From: CAYLOC01 sp964385195
GTDB taxonomy: Bacteria > Actinomycetota > Actinomycetes > Propionibacteriales > Nocardioidaceae
Direction: 5' to 3'
DNA length: 21,408 bases
Assembly: GCA_964385195.1 (NCBI GenBank)
Contig: CAYLOC010000030.1
Location: 1-21,408, forward strand
Shown in pieces: positions 6,113 to 12,358 of this stretch. The notes beneath the pieces are model-generated. The model was not told the origin of the DNA. It ran no database searches and was given only the letters and a program-made list of their open reading frames with translations. How positions within the stretch are numbered: the first letter of the stretch is position 1; each line of letters starts with the position of its first letter. The translations under genes and the position numbers were made by a program.

Positions 6113-7873
6113 GGACCCACCGGCCGGCTCGCGGGTCTCCGGCGCGTCGGCGGCAGGCTCCGCGCCGTTCGTCGACGGTTCGCCCTCGGCGTCCTGTCTG
6201 GCGCGGCGTGCCGCGTTGCTGAACGGTGCGAACAGCGGTGGCTCCAGTGACTGGGTCCGCACCGGACCCACCCGGCGTTCTCGCATCGGATCTCGTCGCA
6301 GGTCGGCGTACAACGCGACACACAAGCCGATCAGCACGACCACGAACGGTGTCGCGGACAAGATGGCGAACGTCTTCAGTGCGCTCAACCCGCCGACGTA
6401 GAGCAACACACCGGCAACGACTCCGGTCATGATGGCCCAGAGCACGATCAACGGCTCCCACGGCCGCTTGCGCCCGCGCGACGACAGGGTCGCGAGCACC
6501 AGAGCGCCGGCGTCAGCACCGCTGACGAAGAAGATCGCGGTCAAGAAGATCACGGCACCGCCGGTGACCGTGGCGATCGGGTAGTGCTGCAGCATCGCGA
6601 AGAAGCCCGCCGCCGCGCTGCCCTCGCCGGCGATGTTCACGCCTCCGAGCTGGAGCTTGATCCCGGCGCCACCGAAGATCACGAACCAGATGATGCTGAT
6701 CGCCGTGGGGACCATCATCACTCCGAGCACGAACTCGCGGATCGTCCGGCCCCGGGAGATACGCGCGATGAAGGTGCCGACGAACGGGGTCCAGGAGATC
6801 CACCACGCCCAGTAGAAGATCGTCCAGCTGGCCAGCCAGTCCCCGCCGCCGAACGCTGCGGAGTGGAAGCTCATCGGGATCAGGTCGATCAGGTAGTTCC
6901 CGATGCCCGCCGGCGCCAGGTTCAAGATGAAGATGGTGGGTCCCAGTACGAACACGAACACCACCAGCAGGAACGCCACGATCATGTTCAGGTTGGACAG
7001 GAACTGGATCCCGCGGGACACACCGCTGGCGGCGGAGATCGTGGCCCCCACCGTCAGGACGCAGATCACCAGGATCGCGACGTTGTGGCTGCCTTCCTCC
7101 GGGAAGCTCCCGGTGCGCAGCAGCGCGATCCCCGCCGCGACCTGCAACGCGCCGAGCCCCAGCGACACCGCGGAGCCGAACTTGGTGCAGATGATCGCGA
7201 GGACGTCGATCGGCTTGCCCCAGCCGCGGTCCTCGATCCGCTCCTTGCCGAACAGCGCCTGGAACGGCGCGCTCATCAGGTTGCCCCGGCCCATCCGGAA
7301 GGTGGAGTAGGCCAGCGCGAGCCCGACCACGCCGTACATGGCCCACGGGTGCAGCCCCCAATGGAAGAACGTGTAGGCCATCGCGTGCCGCGCCGCCTCG
7401 GAACTGCCTGGCTGTGCGTCGACGAACGGCGGCGGGTCGGCCATGTGGGTCACCGGCTCGTACACGCCGTAGAACATCAAGCCGATGCCCATGCCGGCAC
7501 TGAACATCATCGCGACCCAGGAGATCGTCGAGAACTCCGGCGGCTCGCCGTTACGGGACAGCGGGATCCGGCCGTAGCGGCCGAACGCGAGCACCAGGGC
7601 GAACGCGACGAACCCGCTTGCGGCGAGGATGTAGAGCCACCCGAAGGAGTCGGTGACCCACGTCAGGGCGGCCTGTGAGTAGTCGCCGACGGTCCCGGTG
7701 AACACGCCGCCGAGGATGCAGATGGCCGCGATGATGCCGAACGCCCAGCCGAAGACCGTCTTGTCCATCGTCGCCCAGCCGCCGGCGAAATCACGGGCTT
7801 CCGGGGGTGGGGGATCGTCATCGGCGGCGTCGACGCCGGTCTGCGACTCGGTCTGCTCCAGATCGGTGCTCAT
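6107..7873 (-). CDS. BCCT-family glycine betaine/choline transporter
   Basis: A 588-residue carrier with about 12 membrane helices between residues 40 and 525. GMGIGLMFYGVYEP (127-140) is the glycine-rich first helix of the sodium-coupled betaine carriers; proton-coupled or exchange members vary here. WTIFYWAWWISWTPFVG (350-366) is the BCCT signature that supplies the aromatic substrate cage. The N-terminal tail is acidic (DAADDDPPPPEAR) and the C-terminal tail has RRDPMRERR followed by an Ala/Pro-rich end. Charged tails of this kind sense osmotic stress in BetP, so osmotic activation is possible but inferred. ATG 7873 follows GGGAAGAAG. Betaine is the likely substrate; choline or ectoine cannot be excluded. 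An orphan betaine-type binding protein lies nearby. Confidence 0.92.
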   Translation of the reverse strand: MSTDLEQTESQTGVDAADDDPPPPEARDFAGGWATMDKTVFGWAFGIIAAICILGGVFTGTVGDYSQAALTWVTDSFGWLYILAASGFVAFALVLAFGRYGRIPLSRNGEPPEFSTISWVAMMFSAGMGIGLMFYGVYEPVTHMADPPPFVDAQPGSSEAARHAMAYTFFHWGLHPWAMYGVVGLALAYSTFRMGRGNLMSAPFQALFGKERIEDRGWGKPIDVLAIICTKFGSAVSLGLGALQVAAGIALLRTGSFPEEGSHNVAILVICVLTVGATISAASGVSRGIQFLSNLNMIVAFLLVVFVFVLGPTIFILNLAPAGIGNYLIDLIPMSFHSAAFGGGDWLASWTIFYWAWWISWTPFVGTFIARISRGRTIREFVLGVMMVPTAISIIWFVIFGGAGIKLQLGGVNIAGEGSAAAGFFAMLQHYPIATVTGGAVIFLTAIFFVSGADAGALVLATLSSRGRKRPWEPLIVLWAIMTGVVAGVLLYVGGLSALKTFAILSATPFVVVLIGLCVALYADLRRDPMRERRVGPVRTQSLEPPLFAPFSNAARRARQDAEGEPSTNGAEPAADAPETREPAGGST

Positions 7874-7893
7874 CAGTCACTAACTTCTTCCCT

Positions 7894-7913
7894 GCCCTCC
7901 GGCGGCGGAGGGC
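7894..7913 (-). promoter_or_regulatory. Perfect palindrome in the BCCT 5' region
   Basis: GCCCTCCG and CGGAGGGC form a perfect 8-bp inverted repeat with loop GCGG, about 20 bases before the transporter start. The 3' arm abuts the AGGGAAGAAG ribosome-binding site. It could be an RNA hairpin affecting translation or an operator for the divergent pair. Confidence 0.45.
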
Positions 7914-7973
7914 GTATCGCGTTCGGTGCAGGGGTCCGCGCAGAACGAGTCTGCTTTCAGTACGGTAGTCGTT

Positions 7974-8582
7974 ATGAGTGATGATGCAACTGAGTGGAAA
8001 CGAGGTCTTCCGCCGCACTTCTCCGGTGAGGGCGACCAGGGCCGGACGTTCATGAGCCAGGAGGGCAGCGTTCCCAAGCAAGACATCCGGCTTGTCGCCG
8101 CTGGGGAATGCGAGGAGGTCAACACCGCGCTGGGGGTCGTCGCGGCGTTCGGCGGCTTCGATAACGAGGCCAGCGCGCTCCTGTCCAGCCTCCAGAACGA
8201 CCTGTTCGACCTGCAGGCGGATCTGGGCTCCGCGGTCGCGGGCGAGCACCCCGAGGTACAGGTCTCCGAGGAGTACGTCCAGCGACTGGAGCGTGCGTAT
8301 GCCGCCTACAGTGACCAGCTGGAGCCGACCGACGGTGCCGTGTTGCCCGGCGGCACGGTGTCTGCGGCACTGCTGTTCCAGGCACGGACGGTTGCGCGGC
8401 GTGCCGAGCGGACCGCATGGGCGGCCGCCGAGGCGCACACGGACTCGGTGAACCCGATGGTCGCCCGGTACCTCAACCGGCTCTCGGCCCTGCTGTTCGT
8501 GCTGGCGCGGGTCTCGAACATCGAGCACGGTGACTCGATCTGGTGGCCCGGCCACTCGGTCGCGCCGGCGGCGGCCTCCTGA
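7974..8582 (+). CDS. PduO-type cobalamin adenosyltransferase homologue with altered ATP loop
   Basis: A 202-residue protein closely resembling mycobacterial Rv1314c-type ATP:cob(I)alamin adenosyltransferases. Matching blocks are SLQNDLFDLQADLG (72-85), VLPGGTVSAALLFQARTVARRAERTAWAA (123-151) with the catalytic Arg/Arg/Glu patch at 142-146, and YLNRLSALLFVLARV ending in WWPG (166-193). The N-terminal ATP motif differs: the usual TGDxGxTGL reads SGEGDQGRTFMSQEG (17-31), and the DELN-type segment is ECEEVN (45-50). It may bind ATP differently, be a weak enzyme or serve as a cobalamin carrier. ATG 7974 has no ribosome-binding site, but a TACGGT -10-like hexamer (7961-7966) ends 7 bases before it, so the message may be leaderless. 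GTG 7926 is a less likely start. No cobalamin genes adjoin it. Confidence 0.82.
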   Translation: MSDDATEWKRGLPPHFSGEGDQGRTFMSQEGSVPKQDIRLVAAGECEEVNTALGVVAAFGGFDNEASALLSSLQNDLFDLQADLGSAVAGEHPEVQVSEEYVQRLERAYAAYSDQLEPTDGAVLPGGTVSAALLFQARTVARRAERTAWAAAEAHTDSVNPMVARYLNRLSALLFVLARVSNIEHGDSIWWPGHSVAPAAAS

Positions 8583-8629
8583 GCCTGCTCAGCGCCCCCG
8601 CTGATCCCGACCGCTTCTGGAACAGACGA

Positions 8630-8680
8630 ATTGCGGGAGAACCGCTGTCCACCAGGGTGGAGCCACGGCTCTCCCGCAAT
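8630..8680. terminator. Long bidirectional hairpin between convergent genes
   Basis: The 15-base arms 8630-8644 and 8666-8680 pair with one mismatch (outer 11 bp ATTGCGGGAGA/TCTCCCGCAAT are perfect), and inside them TCCACC (8648-8653) pairs with GGTGGA (8656-8661). It lies between the adenosyltransferase homologue and rpf, which converge. A strong RNA structure in both directions is expected; no T run is present. Confidence 0.65.
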
Positions 8681-8703
8681 CGCGTGCAGGCTTGCTCGTC
8701 CCT

Positions 8704-8739
8704 TTGTCAGGGAAGGGCCAGTTGTCAGGGAAGGGCCAG
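8704..8739. repeat. Perfect 18-bp tandem duplication at the rpf stop
   Basis: TTGTCAGGGAAGGGCCAG occurs twice back to back (8704-8721, 8722-8739). Read on the minus strand it is the last four rpf codons, Leu-Ala-Leu-Pro, then TGA and three bases, repeated in full after the real stop. The unit is a multiple of three, so both stop codons are in the same frame. Confidence 0.85.
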
Positions 8740-9561
8740 GTGCTGTCCCGGGAAGATCAGCGACGGGTCGTGGACCACGTCACGGTTGGCGTTGTAGATC
8801 GCCTGCCACGACGTGCCGTGCGCGGCCGCGATCTTCGACAGCGTGTCACCGGGCTTGACGACGTAGTTGCCCGAAGCGTGGCTCGACGGGGCCGGCTTCG
8901 ACTTCGGCGCCGGAGCGCTGGAGCCCTGGCCGGGCGCGTTGAGGTGCTGACCGACGTAGATCACGTTGGGGTTGGACAGCACGTCGCGGTTGGCCGCGAA
9001 CAGCTTCTGCCAGGTGGTGCCGAGCCGTGTCGCGATCTTCGACAGCGTGTCGCCGGGGCGGACGGTGTAAGAACCATCGAAGTGGACCGACGGGCGCTGC
9101 GCACTACGGCTGGGCCGCTGGGTGGTGTCCCGGTCCTGGCTCGGGGGAGTGGAGTGGGGGACCGGGTCGGGGGCGCCGCTGAGGCCCAGCTTGGCCGAGC
9201 ATGCCGGCCAGGCTCCCCAGCCCTGTGCCCGCTGGGTGCGGATCGCGATGGTGATCTGCTCGGCCTTGGTGGCCAGGTCGGCGCGGGGCGCGAACTGCAG
9301 ACCGCCGAACGCGGCCCACGTGCCCTGGCTGAACTGGAGGCCGCCGTAGTAGCCGTTGCCGGTGTTGATGTGCCAGTTGCCGCCGGCCTCGCATTGTGCG
9401 AGGCGGTCCCAGTCGCTGTGGCTGGCGGCATTCGCGGGGGCGGCGAGGGCAAGAGTGGCGAGCCCGAGACCGGCGGCGGTAACGGCGGTCGCGGCGGGCT
9501 TGACCACGCGGGTGTGGCTCGCTGGCATCCCCCGATGCCTCGGCTGGTAACGCTCGCGCAT
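8725..9561 (-). CDS. rpf: Resuscitation-promoting factor with two LysM domains
   Basis: A 278-residue secreted muralytic enzyme. A signal peptide runs to about residue 45 (hydrophobic core then APANA). The Rpf transglycosylase-like domain (about 48-122) begins DWDRLAQCEAGGNW, with catalytic Glu58 and a Cys57/Cys121 pair that forms the family disulfide; GNGYYGGLQFSQGTW is the substrate cleft. A Pro/Ser/Gln/Arg linker leads to two LysM repeats (164-210 and 231-278), each starting YxVxPGDTLSKIA, which bind peptidoglycan. Rpfs cleave wall glycan and help dormant cells resume growth. ATG 9561 follows GAGAGGAAG; ATG 9528 would also leave a signal peptide. The upstream region has an MtrA-like box overlapping the -35 and a structured leader. 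The 3' end is an 18-bp duplication carrying the stop. Confidence 0.94.
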   Translation of the reverse strand: MRERYQPRHRGMPASHTRVVKPAATAVTAAGLGLATLALAAPANAASHSDWDRLAQCEAGGNWHINTGNGYYGGLQFSQGTWAAFGGLQFAPRADLATKAEQITIAIRTQRAQGWGAWPACSAKLGLSGAPDPVPHSTPPSQDRDTTQRPSRSAQRPSVHFDGSYTVRPGDTLSKIATRLGTTWQKLFAANRDVLSNPNVIYVGQHLNAPGQGSSAPAPKSKPAPSSHASGNYVVKPGDTLSKIAAAHGTSWQAIYNANRDVVHDPSLIFPGQHLALP

Positions 9562-9579
9562 GCGGCAAACTTCCTCTCT

Positions 9580-9642
9580 GGGCCGTGACCGGCCCTTCCT
9601 GGTCGTGTGAACTCCGACGGTGAGTTGCCGGGACCCCCCGGC
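9580..9642 (-). promoter_or_regulatory. Three tandem hairpins in the rpf 5' UTR
   Basis: In transcript order: GCCGGG-GGGT-CCCGGC (9642-9627), AACTC-N7-GAGTT (9626-9610), and GGGCCG-GTCA-CGGCCC (9595-9580). All three stems are perfect. The first two abut exactly. The last ends directly before the AGAGAGGAAG ribosome-binding site. The predicted transcription start is near 9652, so almost the whole leader is structured. It may be a regulatory RNA; I could not match it to the c-di-AMP riboswitch core that precedes many actinobacterial rpf genes. Confidence 0.6.
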
Positions 9643-9658
9643 GAACACAATCCGGATC

Positions 9659-9688
9659 ACCATAAGGGGAACCCGGGGTTGGTCACAA
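9659..9688 (-). promoter_or_regulatory. rpf promoter
   Basis: TTGTGA (9688-9683), an 18-base spacer and TATGGT (9664-9659) fit a sigma-70-type promoter about 100 bases before the rpf start. The -35 lies inside an MtrA-like repeat. Confidence 0.55.
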
Positions 9689-9698
9689 GTTGGTAACA
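9682..9698. promoter_or_regulatory. MtrA-like box upstream of rpf
   Basis: GTCACA (9682-9687), five bases, GTAACA (9693-9698) on the plus strand: a direct repeat with an 11-base period. MtrA of actinobacteria binds such GTMACA-N5-GTMACA repeats and is known to control rpf and other wall-hydrolase genes. The site overlaps the rpf -35. The assignment rests on motif and context. Confidence 0.55.
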
Positions 9699-9749
9699 GG
9701 CGTATCTGGGGAAATCTCAGGCTCTCCTTATGTTGCCGAGTCGTGCGCC

Positions 9750-11273
9750 TCACCAAGATTGGTACGTCGGGCGGCCGCCCAGCAGGGTAGCCGCGACCGG
9801 CATCGAGCGCAGTTTCCGGGCCGTTTCCGCCGTGGAGCGAGAGGTGGCCAGCGGGTCCGCGTCGAGGACGACGATATCGGCCGGACTCCCGGGAGCGAGC
9901 GTGCCCTGCCCCGCCGTACTCGCGGTCAGGGCGATCGGGAGCGGGAGCCGCTGCTCGGGATGCCAGGACGGCTGATCCGGCGGTGCCCGGTGCACGGCCG
10001 CCGCGATCGCGAGCCACGGGTCCAGCGGGGAGACGGGGGCGTCGGAGCCGAGCGCGAGGGCGATGCCGGCGTCGGACAGCGACCGGAACGCGAAACAGTC
10101 ACCGGTGCGGTCCGGCCAGCAGCGCTCCGCGAGCGCGGCGTCGTCGAGGACGTGCGCCGGCTGGATGCTGGCGGTGATGCCGAGCCGCGCCATCTCAGCG
10201 ATGTCGGGGCCGGTGGCCAGTTGGGCGTGTTCGATCCGGCCGTGCGCCCCGCTGCGGGCGAACGCGTCGAGCGCGATCTCCAGCGCGGCGTCTCCGATCG
10301 CGTGGACGGCGACGGCGAACCCGGTCTCCGTCGCGCGGGCGAGGAGCGCGGTCAGTTCCGCCGCCGGGATGTTCTGGGTGCCGTACGGCGCCTGTACGGC
10401 CGGGCCGCCCTCGGCGTACGGGAGCCGGCAGTGCGCGGTCTGCGTGTTCAGCGAGCCGTCGGAGATGATCTTCACCGGCCCGGTGGTGACCAGCCCGCGG
10501 CCGTCCTCCAGCGGGACGCCGGTATGCAGTCCGGCGGAGATCGCGGCCTCCAGGTCCACCGGGTACACCGCCTTGTGCACACGCACCAGGTCCACCCCGT
10601 CGTGGATCCGCTGCACCCAGCGGTCCACGTACTCCCACTCCATGTCGATGACCCCGACGACACCGCGGGCGGCGGCCTCGGCGACCGCACGCGGGTAGTG
10701 CGTGGCCGCCAGCCGGCTCATCACCGGGGAGGCCCCCAGCCGGGTGTAGGAGTCGAACCACTCCCGCTCGCTGACGACACCACGCCGCCGCGGCAGCCGG
10801 AGCAGGTCCAGCGCCGCCGTGTTCAGCCAGCCGTGGTGACCGTCACCGCTGATCAGCACCGTGGGCACCCGGCCAGTGACCGCATCAAGCGCGGCGACGG
10901 TAGGAGGTTCGGGCCACCGTGCCGCCCGGTGTCCGAACGCCGTGACCAGGCTCTGGTGGTCGGCGTCCAAGGTGTCCAGGTGGGCGCGGACCCGGGCCAG
11001 CGCGTCGCCGGCGCTGGTGCTGCCGCTGAGGTCCAGCCGTCCCAGGTTCAGCGCCCACTGCGCCATGTGGACGTGTGCGTCCCACAGGCCCGGCATCGCC
11101 CACCGGCCGCCGGCGTCGTACACCGCGTCCGCTCCGGTGGTCGGCAGCGACTCGGCGACCTCGGTCACCGTGCCCTGCTCGATGCGTACGTCGACCGGCC
11201 GGTCCGGCACCGCCGATCGCGGACCGGTCACCGGGACCAGTCGCACCTGGCGCACCAGCACCTGGCCGGTCAT
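9750..11273 (-). CDS. YtcJ-type amidohydrolase (amidohydrolase_3 family)
   Basis: A 507-residue metal-dependent hydrolase. An N-terminal beta-sandwich strand (about 1-60) precedes the barrel, which opens with MPGLWDAHVHM (His67, His69: metal ligands). Later motifs in order are GPVKIISDGSLNTQTA (the family's Lys region), AVHAIGDAA and GRIEHAQ (His ligands and base), and LALGSDAPVSPLDPW (catalytic Asp). The C-terminus returns to the sandwich with GTLAPGSPADIVVLDADPL, typical of the family. Members hydrolyse C-N bonds such as N-substituted formamides, but many have unknown substrates. The message probably comes from the same strand as the 83-residue gene 75 bases upstream. ATG 11273 gives the standard MTGQVLVRQV start strand. 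The substrate is unknown. Confidence 0.87.
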   Translation of the reverse strand: MTGQVLVRQVRLVPVTGPRSAVPDRPVDVRIEQGTVTEVAESLPTTGADAVYDAGGRWAMPGLWDAHVHMAQWALNLGRLDLSGSTSAGDALARVRAHLDTLDADHQSLVTAFGHRAARWPEPPTVAALDAVTGRVPTVLISGDGHHGWLNTAALDLLRLPRRRGVVSEREWFDSYTRLGASPVMSRLAATHYPRAVAEAAARGVVGVIDMEWEYVDRWVQRIHDGVDLVRVHKAVYPVDLEAAISAGLHTGVPLEDGRGLVTTGPVKIISDGSLNTQTAHCRLPYAEGGPAVQAPYGTQNIPAAELTALLARATETGFAVAVHAIGDAALEIALDAFARSGAHGRIEHAQLATGPDIAEMARLGITASIQPAHVLDDAALAERCWPDRTGDCFAFRSLSDAGIALALGSDAPVSPLDPWLAIAAAVHRAPPDQPSWHPEQRLPLPIALTASTAGQGTLAPGSPADIVVLDADPLATSRSTAETARKLRSMPVAATLLGGRPTYQSW

Positions 11274-11348
11274 CGGACGACGTACCTCCAGCGACGGATG
11301 GGATCCACTCGCTGGGAGGTTATCGCCCTCCGGCCGGTCCTGGGTGAG

Positions 11349-11600
11349 TCAGGCTTGGGCGGGATCGGTCCAGTCCGGGACCGGGCGGTGATTGTGGTAC
11401 CAGGTGAACACCGGCCGTTCGCGGCGGTGACGGAGCTCGGCGGAGATCTGGTCCTGCCGCAGCCGCAGAGCCGCGGACTCCTCGGACCAGGTGGCGGGGT
11501 CGGAGTCGTCTCTGCCCAGGCGGAGGCGGTCCTCGACCTCGGACAACTGCCGGATCAGCTCACGCACCGACATGTCCTCCATGCTCTGCGCCTCAGACAT
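11349..11600 (-). CDS. Small conserved-looking protein of unknown function, 83 aa
   Basis: I do not recognise this family. The protein is charged and mostly helical: MSVRELIRQLSEVEDRL and ALRLRQDQISAELRHRR form two amphipathic helices likely to pair as a short coiled coil. The tail has an aromatic stretch, PVFTWYHNHRPVPDW, and no cysteine or membrane segment. ATG 11600 follows a strong AAGGAG at 6-base spacing, which together with good codon use makes it a real gene. The longer open frame upstream to 12008 is out of frame with erm and is a shadow. It sits between erm and the amidohydrolase on the same strand, but the 101-base gap after erm makes co-transcription with erm uncertain. A role cannot be assigned. 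Confidence 0.7.
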   Translation of the reverse strand: MSEAQSMEDMSVRELIRQLSEVEDRLRLGRDDSDPATWSEESAALRLRQDQISAELRHRRERPVFTWYHNHRPVPDWTDPAQA

Positions 11601-11701
11601 CGTCGCTCCTTCCCGGCCCGCGTCGCGGCCCGCCCCACGAGTACCCCTACCTATGATGACGCGCCCGGAGCCGTCCGCGTTGCCTCCACGCCGTGGCTCG
11701 T

Positions 11702-12271
11702 TCACCGGCGCCGCCGGGCACGGACCCGGAGCACCGCGGAGTCGTCCGGCGGCGGCGGCCGGAACGCGCGTCGCGGGACGGCCAGCCCGGCCGAGATCTC
11801 GATCCGGTGCGCCTGCTTCCGCACCCAGGCCGGGGGCCGGCGTACGAAGCGCTGCACCATCCCCTGCTGCAGCACCAGGTCCGCCGCGGTGAGACGGAGG
11901 TGCGGTGAGAGCAGGGCGCGGAGCAGCTCCACGGTGCAGGCGTACGGCGGGTTCGCCACCACCCGGAACTGGCGGCGCGGCCAGCGCAGTCGCGTGAGAT
12001 CGGTGCACACGACCGTCACCGGATCGTCAGCGAAGCGGTGCCGGAGCACACCGGCGCGTCCGCGATGCAGCTCGACCGCCAGCACCCGGGCACCGGAGGC
12101 CACCAGCGGTGCGGTGAGTGCCCCGTCCCCCGCGCCGACGTCCACGACCAGCTCACCGGCGTCGACCTCGGCCCGCGCCACGACCCGGGCCGCCCACGGT
12201 TCAGTGAGACAGTGCCATCCCCAACGCCGTGCGGCGGGCCGCCGGGATCCGGCGTACCCGGCCCCGGACAC
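11702..12271 (-). CDS. erm: Erm-family 23S rRNA adenine N6-methyltransferase, short Erm(37)-like form
   Basis: A 189-residue methylase. WGWHCLTEPWAARVV (17-31), GELVVDVGAGDGALT (39-53, the SAM motif I), AVELHRGRAGVLRHRF (65-80) and FRVVANPPY (102-110, motif IV) match the mycobacterial Erm(37) pattern closely, as does PRRAFRPPPPDDSAV near the end. Like Erm(37) it lacks the C-terminal helical domain of classical Erm proteins (about 240-290 residues). These enzymes methylate A2058 or neighbours of 23S rRNA and give macrolide/lincosamide/streptogramin resistance; in mycobacteria the gene belongs to the WhiB7 regulon. GTG 12271 gives MSGAGYAGSRR, similar to MSALGRSRR of Erm(37). There is no good ribosome-binding site. 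A 31-codon ORF in another frame overlaps the start. Confidence 0.9.
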   Translation of the reverse strand: MSGAGYAGSRRPAARRWGWHCLTEPWAARVVARAEVDAGELVVDVGAGDGALTAPLVASGARVLAVELHRGRAGVLRHRFADDPVTVVCTDLTRLRWPRRQFRVVANPPYACTVELLRALLSPHLRLTAADLVLQQGMVQRFVRRPPAWVRKQAHRIEISAGLAVPRRAFRPPPPDDSAVLRVRARRRR

Positions 12272-12296
12272 GGACCATCACCATGAAGTTCACCAT
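12201..12296 (-). CDS. Candidate erm leader ORF with repeated Arg-X-Arg motifs
   Basis: A 31-codon frame starts at ATG 12296 and ends at TGA 12203-12201. It begins MVNFMVMVRVRGRVRRIPAA. The Arg-X-Arg pattern (RVR, RGR, RVR) is of the +X+ type at which macrolide-bound ribosomes are known to stall, as in ErmD-type leaders. The ATG lies 7 bases after a good -10, so the message would be leaderless. The ORF overlaps the erm start (12271) in a different frame; a +1 shift would enter erm. GC-rich DNA easily encodes Arg runs, so this may be chance; its position relative to the promoter is the stronger evidence. Confidence 0.4.
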   Translation of the reverse strand: MVNFMVMVRVRGRVRRIPAARRTALGMALSH

Positions 12297-12302
12297 GCCG
12301 GG

Positions 12303-12339
12303 ATCGTAGGTGGGCGGCCCCGCATCGGCAACGCATTTA
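12303..12339 (-). promoter_or_regulatory. erm promoter with WhiB7-type element
   Basis: On the minus strand: TAAAT (12339-12335), three bases GCG, TTGCCG as -35 (12331-12326), exactly 17 bases, TACGAT as -10 (12308-12303), six bases, then ATG at 12296. WhiB7 is known to bind an AT-rich patch immediately upstream of the -35 through its AT-hook while holding sigma. The core promoter is good; the WhiB7 assignment is inferred from the element and the gene family. Confidence 0.6.
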
Positions 12340-12358
12340 CCGTGCGAGGCGGCCCCTC

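Noticed and set aside
6584..7678. A 364-codon plus-strand frame opposite the BCCT gene
   Set aside because: The product is dominated by Asp, Glu, His, Arg and Pro, the mirror of a hydrophobic membrane protein; it is not a plausible gene.
9562..9749. c-di-AMP (ydaO-type) riboswitch upstream of rpf
   Set aside because: The location is right, but I could not find the conserved core sequences, and the predicted 5' UTR of about 90 bases seems too short. A covariance search would decide.
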